From: an uncultured Faecalibacterium sp.
GTDB lineage: Bacteria; Bacillota; Clostridia; Oscillospirales; Ruminococcaceae
Assembly: GCA_934548045.1 (NCBI GenBank)
Contig: CAKTEM010000023.1
Location: forward strand, 1 to 37,548
Length of the DNA: 37,548 nt
Direction: 5' to 3'
The notes beneath the pieces were generated by a model that was given only the letters and a program-made list of their open reading frames with translations, was not told where the DNA came from and made no database searches. Of the stretch, positions 36,552 through 37,548 are shown in pieces; position 1 is the first letter of the stretch, and every line of letters begins with the position of its first letter. Position numbers and translations under genes: made by a program.

Positions 36552-37184
36552 TTACGGTTCCCTTATTTTTGGCCGATGGCGCGGAAGGAGGTCGATGTGA
36601 AAATCAGGATCGTAGTAACCGAATTCCGCTATCATCTGCTTTTTTCGCAGTTCTTCTTTTGCGATGGCTTCTTTTTTGACCTGCTGGCTAAAGGCAGTGG
36701 AGGCTTTCGGGTTGGTTCGGAAGTTGAATTTTGAATCCGTTTTGATGACTTCAAGCATTATCGGCGCAGGCAGTTGCAGATAGTCTTCCATTGTCAGGCT
36801 GTCCGCCAAGCGGTTTCCCACTGCCTGCAACAGGGGAAGACAGCCGTGTGAAATCTGTTCAAGGAGTTCTTCGGTGGCTGTTTTGTTGTGGGCAGGAGAA
36901 GCAACGCCCCAGTCGGAAACAGCTTTGCGCCACGCCGCCATATCCGGAAGGATTCCAGCAGTGACGGCTTTCTGCAACACGGAATCTGTGGTGTTCAAGA
37001 CCATTGTACTGTTTTGGATGCTTAGTTCGTCCTCGATGAACTCCCACGCAAACCCCAGCGCAAGCTGTATCTCATAAATCAAGCAGTCACGATAAAAATC
37101 ATCCTGCGGATAATACTGGCAGGCTGAAATCTCACAGTGTACCCGGGAAAGTGTCCGCATATAACGCTCGATTTTTTGAAGCAT
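36552..37184 (-). CDS. HI0074-like (nucleotidyltransferase substrate-binding) protein
   Basis: A 210-residue helical protein. The order in residues 33-115 (YEIQLALGFAWEFIEDEL, SVLQKAVTAGILPDMAAW, HNKTATEELLEQI) resembles the HI0074/NTase_sub_bind HEPN-fold family, which usually pairs with a small nucleotidyltransferase (MntA-like) as a toxin-antitoxin set. No such partner is visible on either side. The usual R-N-x4-H-like residues are not obvious; WGVASPAHN takes their place. The C-terminus (about 140-210) is an added charged segment. No clear ribosome binding site was found. It lies between the comEC terminator and tmRNA. Confidence 0.55.
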   Translation of the reverse strand: MLQKIERYMRTLSRVHCEISACQYYPQDDFYRDCLIYEIQLALGFAWEFIEDELSIQNSTMVLNTTDSVLQKAVTAGILPDMAAWRKAVSDWGVASPAHNKTATEELLEQISHGCLPLLQAVGNRLADSLTMEDYLQLPAPIMLEVIKTDSKFNFRTNPKASTAFSQQVKKEAIAKEELRKKQMIAEFGYYDPDFHIDLLPRHRPKIREP

Positions 37185-37240
37185 GAGTTTTATAGAACCT
37201 CTTTGACAAAAAGTGTATCCAAAAGTGTTACCAAGATAAA

Positions 37241-37278
37241 GAAAAACACGCCGTTTCTCAACGAAATGGCGCGTTTTT
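37241..37278 (-). terminator. Terminator of tmRNA
   Basis: On the minus strand a GCGCC...GGCGTG stem with an inner TTTC/GAAA pairing is followed by TTTTTCTTT. Confidence 0.8.
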
Positions 37279-37281
37279 TAC

Positions 37282-37548
37282 TGGTGGAGGCGATGGGAGT
37301 CGAACCCATGTCCGAAAAGAGTTCAGCGTAGGTGTCTCCGGGTGCAGGCGATCAACAACATTCCCTCCGCGTCACGCCGGTCGCCAGGCTAACGCATTGG
37401 TAGCTTCATGAGTTCCTGCCGGTCCGCAAAGCTTAGGTCCGTTCAGGTGCTGTGTCTAAAGGACGCCCCGGCCCCACACGACACAAGAGTGGGCGGAACG
37501 CGCAGCACTCAGGCTGCGAGCAACTGATAATTATTGTTGTCAGTTAAT
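37282..37548 (-). ncRNA. ssrA: Transfer-messenger RNA (tmRNA), 5' part beyond the window
   Basis: The 3' end (37282) is an encoded CCA on the minus strand with the tRNA-like T-arm GGTTCGACTCCC and acceptor 3' strand TCGCCTCCA, the usual tmRNA signature. On the minus strand the tag reading frame ends with codons for T-D-N-N-N-Y-Q-L-L-A-A and a TGA stop (37511-37509). The RNA rescues stalled ribosomes and tags the products for proteolysis. The resume codon and the tRNA-like 5' strand are beyond the window edge. Confidence 0.93.

Overview
The window looks like a chromosomal core segment of a GC-moderate Gram-positive Clostridium-class gut bacterium, most likely Faecalibacterium or a close Oscillospiraceae relative. 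The signs are Firmicutes gene order (rplI-dnaB, tilS-hpt-ftsH, an RNase J gene beside gdpP, a T-box in front of alaS), GC-biased codons, TTGACA/TATAAT promoters almost all with 17 bp spacing, and one copy of a two-hairpin repeat that I recall as dispersed through genomes of this group. The species assignment is inference from memory; no search was run. No prophage, transposase, CRISPR array or complete mobile element was seen.

Layout. 95-2077 (minus): rnhA, a shortened MnmA-like PP-loop protein and a DUF1835-type protein in one operon. 2179-7433 (plus): strong promoter, about 260 nt leader, RNase J, the c-di-AMP phosphodiesterase gdpP and UDP-galactopyranose mutase. 7423-14723: rplI with its own promoter and terminator, then dnaB, tilS, hpt, ftsH and a zinc-ribbon membrane protein, closed by a terminator. 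14753-15732: a HEPN-like protein with a C-terminal membrane anchor. 15772-17027: an AT-rich ECF sigma/anti-sigma pair, probably acquired. 17097-19018: an apparently self-regulated LacI-type repressor and a HAD phosphatase. 19076-21497 (minus): pyk-luxS. 21559-24814: deoB, a secreted or anchored Ser/Ala-rich protein and a ferredoxin-like protein. 24861-27251: dispersed repeat, membrane protein (minus), FlaR-like kinase (plus), class I glutamine amidotransferase (minus) and tRNA-Ser(GGA) (minus). 27354-29552: FMN-dependent hydroxyacid dehydrogenase and a convergent RluA-type pseudouridine synthase. 29643-36482: lipoprotein, T-box-controlled alaS, a HIT protein, a phosphoribosyltransferase and a ComEC-like protein. 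36501-37548 (minus): an HI0074-like protein and the 3' part of tmRNA, cut by the window end.

Most genes are housekeeping: replication (dnaB, rnhA), translation and tRNA function (rplI, tilS, alaS, tRNA-Ser, tmRNA), RNA decay (RNase J), protein quality control (ftsH), purine and nucleoside salvage (hpt, the apt-like gene, deoB), second messenger turnover (gdpP), AI-2/methyl cycle (luxS) and glycolysis (pyk). The less ordinary points are: (1) a tail-anchored HEPN RNase-like protein next to a tail-anchored zinc-ribbon protein with four Thr-Arg-Val/Ile-Met/Leu-type repeats; (2) an MnmA half-protein without the thiolation cysteines; (3) a ComEC whose C-terminal nuclease-like domain has lost its metal motif; (4) a Cys-rich N-terminus on the FMN dehydrogenase; (5) a ferredoxin-like protein lacking one cluster cysteine, with two perfect palindromes in its promoter; and (6) a tmRNA tag that appears to end YQLLAA. 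No clearly new multi-gene system could be demonstrated from sequence alone; the HEPN/zinc-ribbon pair is the best candidate.
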